A stretch of 18,763 nt of DNA from 66-474 sp035547895. GTDB taxonomy: Bacteria; Pseudomonadota; Gammaproteobacteria; Xanthomonadales; Rhodanobacteraceae. This document shows, piece by piece, positions 1 to 6,208 of the stretch. Each line of letters opens with the position of its first letter. Position 1 is the first letter of the stretch. The stretch covers positions 1 to 18,763 of the forward strand of contig DASZTT010000246.1 in assembly GCA_035547895.1 (NCBI GenBank). The letters run 5' to 3'. Below the pieces are notes generated by a model. That model saw nothing but the letters and a program-made list of their open reading frames with translations. It had not been told where the DNA came from and did not search any database. Position numbers and translations under genes: made by a program.

Positions 1-185
1 TAACTCGTGACTTCGACCGGGCCTTTCAGTTGTTGCAGCAAGGACCGGCTTTGCGGACCAATCGTCGCGCGCGCGCCGGCGCTCCAGTCCGCGGTGAAAC
101 CGAAACGCGCGGACAACGCGGCGATACACACCGCGATCACCACGCACAGCAGCGCGTACAGCCATCCCTTCCATGCGCCGCGCAT
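1..185 (-). CDS. GldG-like ABC auxiliary protein, N-terminal fragment
   Basis: Only the first 61 residues are in the window; the rest lies beyond position 1. The ATG at 185-183 shares one base with the stop codon of the permease gene before it (TGATG), so the two are translationally coupled. The visible part has a short positively charged start, one hydrophobic segment (about residues 8-25), then a periplasmic stretch containing SARFGFTADWS and GPQSRSLLQQLKGPVEV. This pattern (a membrane anchor, then a segment ending in L-x-x-L-x-x-P-V) is typical of GldG-family proteins that accompany two-gene ABC transporters. The context of ATPase, permease and this gene in one operon fits the same family. 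In gliding Bacteroidetes GldG belongs to the GldAFG transporter; in proteobacteria the substrate is unknown. The family call rests on a short segment and on gene order. Confidence 0.7.
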   Translation of the reverse strand, partial: MRGAWKGWLYALLCVVIAVCIAALSARFGFTADWSAGARATIGPQSRSLLQQLKGPVEVTS

Positions 186-940
186 CACGCGCGCCCCCGC
201 TCGGTGCCCACGCGCCGAACCGCCAGCGCCAATGCCAGCGCGGCGACGATCAGGAAATAAACGATGTCTTCGCTGCGCACCAGCCCACGCATCGCCGGTT
301 CCAGGTGCGTATGCAGTGCGAGATAGCCGAGCCAGCCGCCTTCGCCGCCGCTGATGCGGACGCCCGCGTCGATCAGCGACAGGCCCTCGCCGATCAGCAG
401 CGCCGCGGCCGCGGCGAGCGCAGGTTCCGGCGTGAACGCCGAGCAGGCGATGCCGATCGCGGTGAGCGCGGCAACGCACGATGCGCTGGCGATCAGCGCG
501 GCACCGAATTGGCCCCAATCAGGATGCGTCGCCCTGCCGAGCACCAGCGGCATCGTCGCGACGATGATCAGCAGCAGCCACAGGAACGCCAGCCGCGCCG
601 CGAACTTGCCGAGCACGATCTGTGCGCCCGACGCTCCGCAGGCCGCGAGCAGCGCAAGCCGTTGCGCGCTGCGCTCGCCGGCCAGGGCCTGCATCGTGAT
701 CAACGGCGCGATCACCAGGCACAACTGGATGTAGTTGAGCAGGTACGGCGCAACGACCGCATCGACGTAACCGGGTCCGCTGGCGGGGCCCGGCACGCCG
801 GGCTGGGCGTGCATGAAGGCGGACACGCCCAGCAGGAATTGCCACGCCATCATCGCCAGCGCGATCCCGGCCAGCGTCCATGCGAACGGACGCACGGCAA
901 GCCGCTTCAGGTCGATGCGTGCAACCGCGAACGCACTCAT
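185..940 (-). CDS. ABC-2 type transporter permease (GldF-like)
   Basis: This is a 251-residue integral membrane protein, the channel-forming partner of the ATPase encoded just upstream. I chose the ATG at 940, which overlaps the ATPase stop codon as ATGA; longer reading frames run back inside the ATPase gene and are not credible. About six hydrophobic segments can be seen, roughly at residues 18-42, 58-86, 104-130, 140-165, 170-190 and 222-245. The cytoplasmic piece AGERSAQRLALLAACGASG, between the second and third segments, resembles the coupling region of ABC-2 permeases (E-R-x-x-x-T/R-L-x-x-L-L). The next gene begins on the last base of this one and encodes a GldG-like protein, so the group resembles a GldA-GldF-GldG set. 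Substrate and direction cannot be read from the sequence; export or membrane remodelling is an inference from the family. Confidence 0.8.
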   Translation of the reverse strand: MSAFAVARIDLKRLAVRPFAWTLAGIALAMMAWQFLLGVSAFMHAQPGVPGPASGPGYVDAVVAPYLLNYIQLCLVIAPLITMQALAGERSAQRLALLAACGASGAQIVLGKFAARLAFLWLLLIIVATMPLVLGRATHPDWGQFGAALIASASCVAALTAIGIACSAFTPEPALAAAAALLIGEGLSLIDAGVRISGGEGGWLGYLALHTHLEPAMRGLVRSEDIVYFLIVAALALALAVRRVGTERGRA

Positions 941-1671
941 GCCGCTGCGCTCGCGGGTTGCGAAGCGATCGTGCGGAATTGCGCATCGAGTCGACCGCTT
1001 TGACCGTCGAGCTTCGCATCGTGGTACACGCGGCCTGCGTGCAGGATCACCACGCGGTTGCAGATCGCTTCCACTTCGGCCAAGTCGTGGCTGGACAGGA
1101 TGATGCCGCGTTCGGGCGAAAGCCTGCCGATCCATTCGCGCAGTTGCGCAGCCTGCACGGGGTCGAGTCCGTTGCCGGGTTCGTCCAGCACCAGCAGATC
1201 CGGTTCGTGCAGCAGTGCCTGCGCCAGCCCGACGCGGCGTTTCTGCCCGAGCGACAACTGGCCGCAGAGGCGTCGTGCGATGCCGGTGAGTTCCAGCCGC
1301 ACGAGTTCGCGTTCGAGCGCCGTTTTGCGTGAAGGTTTCGGCAAGCCTCGCAGGCGCGCGCAGGCATCCAGTGATTCAGCGACCGTCAATTCGGGCCACA
1401 ACGGGACGCTTTCCGGCACCCAGCCAATACGGTCGCGCACGGTCCGTGGATCATCGAGCGTATCGCGTCCATCGATGCGTACGCAGCCCGCGTCGGGTTG
1501 CAACACGCCCGCAATGATCGCCAACGTCGTCGATTTGCCGGCACCGTTCACCCCCAGCAGGCCCAACACGTCATCACGGCGCATGCTGAACGAAACGTCC
1601 TGCAACACCAAGCGCCCCGACAATCGGCGGCTCACGTGGTCGAGTTCCAGCAACGCCGGCGTCGAGGGCAT
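937..1671 (-). CDS. ABC transporter ATP-binding protein (GldA-like)
   Basis: This 244-residue nucleotide-binding subunit powers the adjacent permease. The order of motifs is complete: Walker A GVNGAGKST (residues 40-48), the signature LSLGQKRR, Walker B LLVLDEPGNGLD and the switch histidine in ILSSHDLAE. LSLGQ replaces the classical LSGGQ, as is common in ABC-2 exporters of the CcmA/GldA type. I chose the ATG at 1671 because family similarity (LLELDHVSRRL) starts right after it; an in-frame ATG 20 codons upstream adds only unrelated residues. No good Shine-Dalgarno sequence precedes either start. The gene ends inside the start codon of the permease (ATGA), so it is the first of at least three coupled genes on the minus strand. 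It is divergent from the desaturase gene, with about 144 bases between them. Confidence 0.88.
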   Translation of the reverse strand: MPSTPALLELDHVSRRLSGRLVLQDVSFSMRRDDVLGLLGVNGAGKSTTLAIIAGVLQPDAGCVRIDGRDTLDDPRTVRDRIGWVPESVPLWPELTVAESLDACARLRGLPKPSRKTALERELVRLELTGIARRLCGQLSLGQKRRVGLAQALLHEPDLLVLDEPGNGLDPVQAAQLREWIGRLSPERGIILSSHDLAEVEAICNRVVILHAGRVYHDAKLDGQSGRLDAQFRTIASQPASAAA

Positions 1672-1701
1672 CAGGTTACGTTTGTGCGAGCGGTTGAAAT
1701 C

Positions 1702-1731
1702 ATTGTCGTGGCCATCACATTGTTTAGGCAA
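1702..1731 (-). promoter_or_regulatory. candidate sigma-70 promoter of the GldAFG-like operon
   Basis: On the minus strand, TTGCCT (1731-1726) and GACAAT (1707-1702) are separated by 18 bases, upstream of the ATPase ATG at 1671. The match to -35 and -10 consensus is moderate. It lies in the 144-base divergent region shared with the desaturase gene. This is a prediction from consensus only. Confidence 0.3.
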
Positions 1732-1734
1732 GCC

Positions 1735-1765
1735 TGTGGCGGCGATGCATTTTCTGCCCTAGACT
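1735..1765 (+). promoter_or_regulatory. weak candidate promoter for the desaturase gene
   Basis: TAGACT at 1760-1765 is a fair -10 element about 50 bases before the desaturase start. The best -35 candidate is poor (TGTGGC, 1735-1740, 19-base spacer). It lies next to the opposite-facing promoter candidate at 1702-1731, so the two transcripts would start back to back. Confidence 0.22.
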
Positions 1766-1815
1766 CGGCGGCACGGGGCTTGCATTGGCCTGTTCCTCTT
1801 TCCGCGTGATCCGTG

Positions 1816-3015
1816 ATGCTCAATTCCTTCCTTGATTTTGCCGCGCATGGCCTGGCGAACGCCGGCTGGCTCGCAATGCTTTTGTATGTGCTGGTGACCA
1901 CCCAGCTCACCATTTTCGCCGTGACTCTCTACCTGCATCGCAGCCAGGCACATCGCGGCGTGGATTTCCATCCCGTCGTGTCGCACGTGCTGCGTTTCTG
2001 GAACTGGCTCGGCACCGGCATGATCACCAAGGAATGGGTGGCGGTGCATCGCAAGCATCACGCGCACTGCGAAACCGAGCAGGATCCGCACAGTCCGCAG
2101 ATCGCCGGCATCGGCAAGGTGTTCTTCGAAGGCGCGGAACTGTATCGCGTCGCGGCGGCCAACCAGGCTGACCTCGACAAGTACGGTCGGGGCACCCCCG
2201 ACGACTGGATCGAGCGCCATCTTTATACCCCGCACCCGATCCTCGGCGTCGCGCTGCTGGCGGTGATCGACCTCGCCTTGTTCGGCGTGCTGGGCGGCGC
2301 GATCTGGGCGCTGCAGATGGCATGGATTCCGTTCTGGGCCGCGGGCGTCGTCAATGGCCTCGGCCACTGGTGGGGCTATCGCAACTTCGAGACCGCCGAC
2401 AAGGCCACCAACCTCACGCCTTGGGGTGTGTGGGTGGGCGGCGAGGAACTGCACAACAACCATCATGCGTTCCCCAGCTCGGCCAAGTTCGCGCTGCGCA
2501 GGTTCGAGGTGGATATCGGCTGGGTGGTGATCCGCGGACTGGAAAAGCTCAAGCTGGCGAAAGTGCTGCGTGTCGCGCCCTCGCTGGATGAACGCCCCAA
2601 TGTCGCCCTGCCTGACATGGATACCCTGAAGGCGTTGCTGACGCATCGGTTCGAAGCCATGACCGATTACTACAAGACGGTCATCAAGCCGACCGTGCGC
2701 GAGCAGTCGAACGAGGAAGGCACGCGCTGGTTCGGCGCGATGCCGCGCCGCCGCCTGCGCCGCGCGCTGGCCAATGGCGGTCGCTGGCTCGACAAGAACG
2801 GCAAGGCTCGCTTGGCCGCCGCGGTGGAAAATCGCCCGCGCCTGCAGCAGATCAGCGAATACCGCGCGCGCCTCGCGGCGCTGATGGAACAGCGCAAGCC
2901 CGAATCCGCACTGGCCGCGTTGCAGCAGTGGTGCCGCGAAGCCGAAGCCAGCGGCAATCGCAAGCTGGCCGAGTTTGCGGCGCGGTTGAAGCGGTATTCG
3001 GTAGCGAGGGCGTAA
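1816..3015 (+). CDS. fatty acid desaturase (delta-9 acyl desaturase family)
   Basis: This is a membrane di-iron enzyme of 399 residues that puts a cis double bond into fatty acyl chains of lipids or acyl-CoA, helping to keep membranes fluid. All three histidine boxes are present: HRSQAH (residues 41-46), HRKHH (78-82) and HNNHH (213-217). The extra conserved histidine in NGLGHWW (184) is also there, so the metal-binding set is complete. Hydrophobic segments lie around residues 15-40, 145-165 and 165-182. Residues from about 270 onward form a hydrophilic, Arg-rich helical tail ending LQQWCREAEASGNRKLAEFAARLKRY; similar tails occur in the DesA-type desaturases of proteobacteria. A GTG at 1813 sits directly before the ATG at 1816; I chose the ATG. 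No clear ribosome-binding site is visible. The gene stands alone, divergent from the ABC operon and followed by about 200 gene-free bases. Whether the substrate is phospholipid or acyl-CoA cannot be told. Confidence 0.9.
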   Translation: MLNSFLDFAAHGLANAGWLAMLLYVLVTTQLTIFAVTLYLHRSQAHRGVDFHPVVSHVLRFWNWLGTGMITKEWVAVHRKHHAHCETEQDPHSPQIAGIGKVFFEGAELYRVAAANQADLDKYGRGTPDDWIERHLYTPHPILGVALLAVIDLALFGVLGGAIWALQMAWIPFWAAGVVNGLGHWWGYRNFETADKATNLTPWGVWVGGEELHNNHHAFPSSAKFALRRFEVDIGWVVIRGLEKLKLAKVLRVAPSLDERPNVALPDMDTLKALLTHRFEAMTDYYKTVIKPTVREQSNEEGTRWFGAMPRRRLRRALANGGRWLDKNGKARLAAAVENRPRLQQISEYRARLAALMEQRKPESALAALQQWCREAEASGNRKLAEFAARLKRYSVARA

Positions 3016-3094
3016 TTTGTGCGATCGTCCATGATCGCCGCGCCACCAGCCCTCAAGCTCGCTGAAGCGGTATCGTTCTGCAAGAGATCACCTC

Positions 3095-3108
3095 GGCCAT
3101 CCTTGGCC
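3095..3108. repeat. small palindromic hairpin in the 3016-3213 intergenic stretch
   Basis: GGCCA (3095-3099) and TGGCC (3104-3108) pair around a TCCT loop. With the hairpin at 3155-3178 it is the only structure I see in the 198 bases between the desaturase and the next gene. A 26-codon reading frame from the ATG at 3036 covers it but has no ribosome-binding site and resembles nothing. Confidence 0.3.
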
Positions 3109-3154
3109 TGACTTTTCACAACAGCCGCTTCGAAAGTAGTGTTCTGAGCTTTTG

Positions 3155-3178
3155 AGAACTCGCCGCAAGGCGGGTTCT
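3155..3178 (+). terminator. hairpin of the AACCCGCC/GGCGGGTT type, possible terminator
   Basis: AGAACTCGCC (3155-3164) pairs with GGCGGGTTCT (3169-3178) around a GCAA tetraloop, with a single T-G wobble. GCAA is a very stable GNRA-type loop. Only two T residues follow, so it is a weak intrinsic terminator at best. It may end the desaturase transcript. The same core recurs at 6026-6065 and 6146-6169. Confidence 0.45.
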
Positions 3179-3205
3179 TGCTGTCTGCGAACGGCGTGAC
3201 ACAAT
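3178..3205 (+). promoter_or_regulatory. candidate promoter of the second ABC operon with a very short leader
   Basis: TTGCTG (3178-3183) and CACAAT (3200-3205) are 16 bases apart. Transcription would start around 3211-3214, almost on the ATG at 3214, so the mRNA would be nearly leaderless. That agrees with the absence of a Shine-Dalgarno sequence before this ATG. The -35 element touches the end of the hairpin at 3155-3178. Confidence 0.4.
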
Positions 3206-3213
3206 CCGCGCCG

Positions 3214-4185
3214 ATGAGCGTCCTGTGGCATCCCGCACTACGCGCCGACTGGCTTGTGCTGCAACGCACGGGCACGATCGCGTACGTGCGGATGCTTGGC
3301 GCGCCGGTGGCGTTGCTGGCGTCCTGCGTGATCATCGCGTGCGGTGATTTCGACGGTGGTTACGGATGGTGCCTGGCGGCTAGTGCATTGCTCGCGCTGG
3401 GTGGCAGTCACGCGATCGCGCACCAGCGAGTGCTCGATGCCCTGGAACGATGGCGGCTCGGTTGGTGCGGTGCCCTGCCGATCGCACGTGTCACGACGGC
3501 GTGGACTTTGTCGATGGTCATCATCGCGACGTTGCTGGTGTCGCTCGCTGTTGTTGAGGCGTTGCTGCTGGGCGTTTCGATGCATGCTCCGCATCGCGAG
3601 GATTTGCCGTACGCATTGACAGGTGTCGGTCTTGCACTGATGGTGGGTACGATCGTCGCGACGTTGCGCGCATTGCGCGGGGGAGCGCGGCTGCATCATG
3701 CAGACGGCATCCGCGAGCCCTTGTTCGCGCTGCGATGGTTGAACGACGCGCGCCTGCCGCACTTGCCCGATTGGCAACGCCGCGCAGCGCTGGTGCGGTG
3801 GCGGCGTGGCGGCAGCTTCGTGATGGTCGGGATCGTGCTGGCTGCGGTGCCGATGGGCGCGCCCATGCTGGAAGTGGCCAGCGTGGTGCTGTTGGTGCTG
3901 TCATGGTCATGGTTGGCGGTGGCGATGCGCGCCAGCGCGGAGGCCACCGCCGGTGCCGTGCGCCTGCTTGGTGCGATGCCATTGGATATCGCTCGCGCGC
4001 GTACCGTCTCGTTTCGTTATCCCGTGGTCGTGACGTTCTGCGCGCTGGCCTGGATGGCGGTCGGCGTTGCATTGCTCCGGCGCGGCATGCTGGTGCCGGC
4101 GTGGATCGTCGTTGCGGGGGCAGCGTCGCTGTGGCCGGTGCTTCGGATCCTCCGCGCGACGCGCAGCGCGAAAACCGCGACATGA
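3214..4185 (+). CDS. uncharacterised ABC transporter membrane subunit
   Basis: This 323-residue polytopic membrane protein is paired with the ATPase that starts inside its stop codon (ATGA overlap at 4182-4185). About seven to eight hydrophobic segments can be seen, near residues 24-42, 50-68, 90-118, 128-148, 200-235, 268-290 and 295-313. A charged cytoplasmic stretch lies around residues 150-195. I recognise no specific family from the residues; the permease call comes from topology and from the coupled ATPase. The start at 3214 (MSVLWHPALRADW) was chosen because a candidate promoter ends just before it; an in-frame ATG at 3178 would lie inside the hairpin and -35 element. No peptide, immunity or biosynthesis gene is next to it that would point to a bacteriocin. 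The substrate is unknown. Confidence 0.72.
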   Translation: MSVLWHPALRADWLVLQRTGTIAYVRMLGAPVALLASCVIIACGDFDGGYGWCLAASALLALGGSHAIAHQRVLDALERWRLGWCGALPIARVTTAWTLSMVIIATLLVSLAVVEALLLGVSMHAPHREDLPYALTGVGLALMVGTIVATLRALRGGARLHHADGIREPLFALRWLNDARLPHLPDWQRRAALVRWRRGGSFVMVGIVLAAVPMGAPMLEVASVVLLVLSWSWLAVAMRASAEATAGAVRLLGAMPLDIARARTVSFRYPVVVTFCALAWMAVGVALLRRGMLVPAWIVVAGAASLWPVLRILRATRSAKTAT

Positions 4186-4901
4186 CGGCGCTGTTGCGAA
4201 CGACCGCCTTGCGCGTTGCCTACGGCGACGCATGCGTACTCGACCGCATCGACCTGGAAATCGCGCGCGGCGAATTCGTCGCGCTGATCGGCCCCAACGG
4301 CGCGGGCAAGACCACCTTGCTGCAAGCCATCGCCGGCACCGCCGTTGTGTGCGACGGCCATGTCCGCATCGATGGACACGATCTTGCGAAAACGCCGCGC
4401 GAGGCAAAACAGGCGATCGGGCTGGCGGTCGAACCACCGAGTCTCCCGGCGTTGCTGACCGGCCGCGAGTGCCTCGCGCTGTTTGCGGGCGCGCGTGGAT
4501 TGGCGCCCATTCCACCAGCCACGCTCGCGCTCGGCGAAATCCTGTCGTTGACGCCGATGCTCGATCGGCGCATCGCCAGCTATTCGCTGGGGATGCGGCA
4601 GAAGCTCGGAATCACGCTGGGTCTGATCGGCGAGCCGCCGTTGCTGCTGCTGGATGAGCCCTTCAACGGTCTGGATCCGCGCAGCGCCCTGGCGTTCAAG
4701 ACACACCTTGCCTCGCTCGTTGCACGGGGCGACACCAGCGTGTTGCTGGCGACGCATTCACTCGATGTCGCCGAACGTCACGCAACCCGGGTCGTGTTGC
4801 TGATGGACGGTCGCATTCGACGCTCTTGGGATGCGGGCGAACTTGCCACGATGCGTGAGCACCCTGGGCATTCGCTGGAAAGAGCGATGGCCGAGGCGTG
4901 A
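4182..4901 (+). CDS. ABC transporter ATP-binding protein of an orphan exporter
   Basis: This is a 239-residue nucleotide-binding subunit with Walker A GPNGAGKT (residues 37-44), signature SYSLGMRQK (133-141), Walker B LLLLDEPFNGLD and switch histidine in LLATHSLD (192). YSLGM-R-Q-K is the variant typical of ABC-2 exporters related to drug or lantibiotic self-protection pumps (BcrA/NatA-like). The ATG at 4182 overlaps the stop of the upstream membrane gene (ATGA), so the two are translationally coupled and very probably form one transporter. The C-terminus is short and has no extra domain. It is only distantly similar to the ATPase at 937-1671, so this is a separate system and not a recent duplication. 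What it moves cannot be inferred from the sequence. Confidence 0.88.
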   Translation: MTALLRTTALRVAYGDACVLDRIDLEIARGEFVALIGPNGAGKTTLLQAIAGTAVVCDGHVRIDGHDLAKTPREAKQAIGLAVEPPSLPALLTGRECLALFAGARGLAPIPPATLALGEILSLTPMLDRRIASYSLGMRQKLGITLGLIGEPPLLLLDEPFNGLDPRSALAFKTHLASLVARGDTSVLLATHSLDVAERHATRVVLLMDGRIRRSWDAGELATMREHPGHSLERAMAEA

Positions 4902-4924
4902 AGACCGTGATGTGAGGGAATGTC

Positions 4925-4985
4925 GAAGGCGGTTGTTGCTTAAGGAGAGACGACGCGTTGGCCACCAAGTCGAGTGACCGCCTTC
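4925..4985. repeat. 9-bp inverted repeat between the ABC operon and the MarR gene
   Basis: GAAGGCGGT (4925-4933) and ACCGCCTTC (4977-4985) are perfect inverted copies 43 bases apart. Their place just after the ATPase stop fits a weak terminator with a long loop, or a chance match. The rest of 4902-5019 shows only an AAGGAG (4942-4947) with a TTG-started 16-codon frame, which I do not call a gene. Confidence 0.25.
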
Positions 4986-5019
4986 CAAGGCAGTCGGATC
5001 GGGCGTGAGGCCTCGATTA

Positions 5020-5050
5020 TAGTTGACTAGGAAACTAAATCGCTGTAGTT
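5020..5050. promoter_or_regulatory. candidate MarR operator with three evenly spaced half-sites
   Basis: TAGTT (5020-5024), AACTA (5033-5037) and TAGTT (5046-5050) occur exactly 13 bases apart in alternating orientation. The first two form the palindrome TAGTT-N8-AACTA. The second and third form a divergent pair that extends to GGAAACTA / TAGTTTTCC, with one extra T. The array covers the -35 and -10 elements of the promoter for the MarR gene at 5073, where an autorepressor would sit. Binding is inferred. Confidence 0.5.
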
Positions 5051-5051
5051 T
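5023..5051 (+). promoter_or_regulatory. promoter of the MarR-DUF1398 operon
   Basis: TTGACT (5023-5028) and TAGTTT (5046-5051) are separated by 17 bases, a good -35 with a moderate -10. Transcription would begin about 5058, giving a leader of some 15 bases that contains the GAGGA ribosome-binding site at 5062-5066. Both elements lie within the half-site array at 5020-5050. Confidence 0.5.
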
Positions 5052-5072
5052 TCCCGACAGCGAGGATCCGCC

Positions 5073-5534
5073 ATGCCTTCGAGCAAACCCGTACCGGACC
5101 TGACCGCACACCTCGGTTACTGGCTCCGCTTTGTCTCCAACCACGTCTCGCAGGCTTTTGCGCGCAAGGTGGAGGCGAACGGCGTGACCGTGGCGGAGTG
5201 GGTGTTGATGCGCCGACTGCTGGACGAGAAGGGAATCCCGCCGAGCTTGCTGGCCGAGCGCGTCGGGATGACCCGCGGGGCCATCACCAAACTGGCGGAT
5301 CGGTTGATCGCCAAATCCTTGCTGGTGCGCCTGGCGAATCCGGAAGACGGACGCGCGCAGGTGCTCTCGCTTACGCCCGCCGGGCGCGCGCTGGTGCCCA
5401 GGCTTGCGGCACTGGCCGATGTCAACGACGCCGAATTCTTCGACCACCTCCCGGACAGGGACCGCAAGGCGCTGCTGCGCATCTTTCGCGGGATCGTCAG
5501 GAAGCGCGGCCTGAAATCACTGCCCATTGACTGA
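5073..5534 (+). CDS. MarR-family transcriptional regulator
   Basis: This is a dimeric winged helix-turn-helix repressor of 153 residues, normal for MarR. The DNA-binding core runs from about residue 40 to 110: helices around VAEWVLMRRLL and SLLAERVGM, the recognition helix TRGAITKLADRLIAKSLL, and the wing ending in PEDGRAQVLSLTPAGRAL, which is the family's D-x-R...LT-x-x-G hallmark. The flanking N- and C-terminal helices (residues 8-35 and 115-150) would form the dimer interface. There is no cysteine in the protein, so an OhrR-type peroxide sensor is excluded; a small ligand is more likely. The ATG at 5073 has GAGGA six bases upstream. DUF1398 follows 31 bases downstream on the same strand. 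The half-sites at 5020-5050 suggest that it represses its own promoter. Confidence 0.92.
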   Translation: MPSSKPVPDLTAHLGYWLRFVSNHVSQAFARKVEANGVTVAEWVLMRRLLDEKGIPPSLLAERVGMTRGAITKLADRLIAKSLLVRLANPEDGRAQVLSLTPAGRALVPRLAALADVNDAEFFDHLPDRDRKALLRIFRGIVRKRGLKSLPID

Positions 5535-5565
5535 ACCCCTGTTTCCCAGACAAGAAGGGATTGAC

Positions 5566-5985
5566 ATGAAAACGCATTGGCACGACGTCGCCCGCGCCAC
5601 GCTCGAAGGTGCCGAGTCGGGGTCGCAGAGCTTTCCCGAAGGCGTTCGGGTGCTGCTTGAGGCAGGTTTCGACGGCTACATGGTCGACTTCCGAACCTCG
5701 ACGCGCACCTACTACATGCCGGATGGCCAGGCGATCACGCTCGCGACCGCCACGACCGAGCCGGTAGCGAAGGACTTCGACGCCGCGATGATCAGGATGG
5801 CCATCAGCGAGGCGCAAGCGATGGTGCCCGGCTACACCTACAAGGGCTTCTGCGCGAAGGTCGCCCGCGCAGGCTGCGCCGGCTACATGGTTTCATTGCC
5901 CGGAAAACGCGTGCTCTATTACGGGCGCACGGGTGAAACCCATACGGAGTATTTTCCCGGGGTGCGGCCGTCCGCCGCGCCTTGA
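5566..5985 (+). CDS. DUF1398 family protein (YbcV-like)
   Basis: This is a small soluble protein of 139 residues. The pattern SFPEGVRVLLEAGFDGYMVDFRTST near residues 23-47, followed by TYYMPDGQ and then a second half with AISEAQAMVPGYTYKGFCAKVARAGCAGYMV, is that of DUF1398, a family that includes E. coli YbcV and has no established biochemical role. Two similar segments, LLEAGFDGYMVDF and VARAGCAGYMVSL, suggest an internal repeat; the second half ends in YYGRTGETHTEYFP. There is no signal peptide or membrane segment. The ATG at 5566 is preceded by AAGGGA at a five-base spacing; an in-frame upstream ATG lies inside the MarR gene and is unlikely. It is co-transcribed with the MarR gene and ends before a strong terminator at 6026-6065. 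Confidence 0.82.
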   Translation: MKTHWHDVARATLEGAESGSQSFPEGVRVLLEAGFDGYMVDFRTSTRTYYMPDGQAITLATATTEPVAKDFDAAMIRMAISEAQAMVPGYTYKGFCAKVARAGCAGYMVSLPGKRVLYYGRTGETHTEYFPGVRPSAAP

Positions 5986-6025
5986 AAGAACGTTATGGGT
6001 TGCCGGGCCGGTTCTGGTCAATCCG

Positions 6026-6065
6026 GCCAAAAGAAAACCCGCCACACGGCGGGTTTTCTTTTGGC
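6026..6065. terminator. strong bidirectional intrinsic terminator
   Basis: An 18-bp perfect stem is formed by GCCAAAAGAAAACCCGCC (6026-6043) and its complement (6048-6065) around an ACAC loop. Read on the plus strand, the GC core is followed by TTTTCTTTT; on the minus strand the same holds, so it can stop transcripts from both sides. It serves DUF1398 on the plus strand and could catch rpmG read-through on the minus strand. Confidence 0.88.
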
Positions 6066-6066
6066 G

Positions 6067-6108
6067 CTGGATTCCGAGTTCAACGCTCCGCGTTGCCCAG
6101 GGATGACG
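6067..6108. repeat. degenerate copy of a dispersed palindromic repeat
   Basis: The ends CTGGATTCCGAG and GGGATGACG match the ends of the copy at 6181-6208. The inside contains a 6-bp hairpin, CAACGC (6081-6086) with GCGTTG (6090-6095). Copies with similar ends lie at 11552-11577 and 12846-12870. It looks like an extragenic palindromic element of the kind common in xanthomonads. Confidence 0.5.
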
Positions 6109-6145
6109 CATCGGCAAAGGCGCACTGCGTGCGCGCCGCAAATGA

Positions 6146-6169
6146 CGAACCCGCCATTCGGCGGGTTCG
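6146..6169. repeat. 10-bp perfect hairpin sharing the terminator core
   Basis: CGAACCCGCC (6146-6155) pairs perfectly with GGCGGGTTCG (6160-6169) around ATTC. The core is the same as in the terminator 100 bases earlier and the hairpin at 3155-3178, but no T run follows, so it is a repeat or back-up terminator. Confidence 0.55.
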
Positions 6170-6180
6170 GAGTATTGAAA

Positions 6181-6208
6181 CTGGATCCCCGCCTTCGCGG
6201 GGATGACG
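6181..6208. repeat. dispersed palindromic repeat, intact copy
   Basis: The element reads CTGGATCCCCGC-CTTC-GCGGGGATGACG. The stem is 8 bp (6185-6192 with 6197-6204). Its reverse complement starts CGTCATCCCCGCG, the general form of a repeat found in intergenic DNA of many Lysobacterales and, in related form, Neisseria. Its last five bases are shared with the larger hairpin at 6204-6250. Confidence 0.6.

Noticed and set aside
3036..3116. 26-codon frame between the desaturase and the second ABC operon
   Set aside because: It has no ribosome-binding site and no recognisable sequence, and it overlaps a small hairpin.
4958..5008. 16-codon TTG-started frame behind AAGGAG
   Set aside because: It is short, starts with TTG and ends before the MarR promoter. 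No conservation can be seen, so it is not called as a leader peptide.
3214..5534. ABC exporter plus MarR as a single drug-resistance operon
   Set aside because: The MarR gene has its own promoter and operator after a 171-base gap, and is linked more closely to DUF1398.
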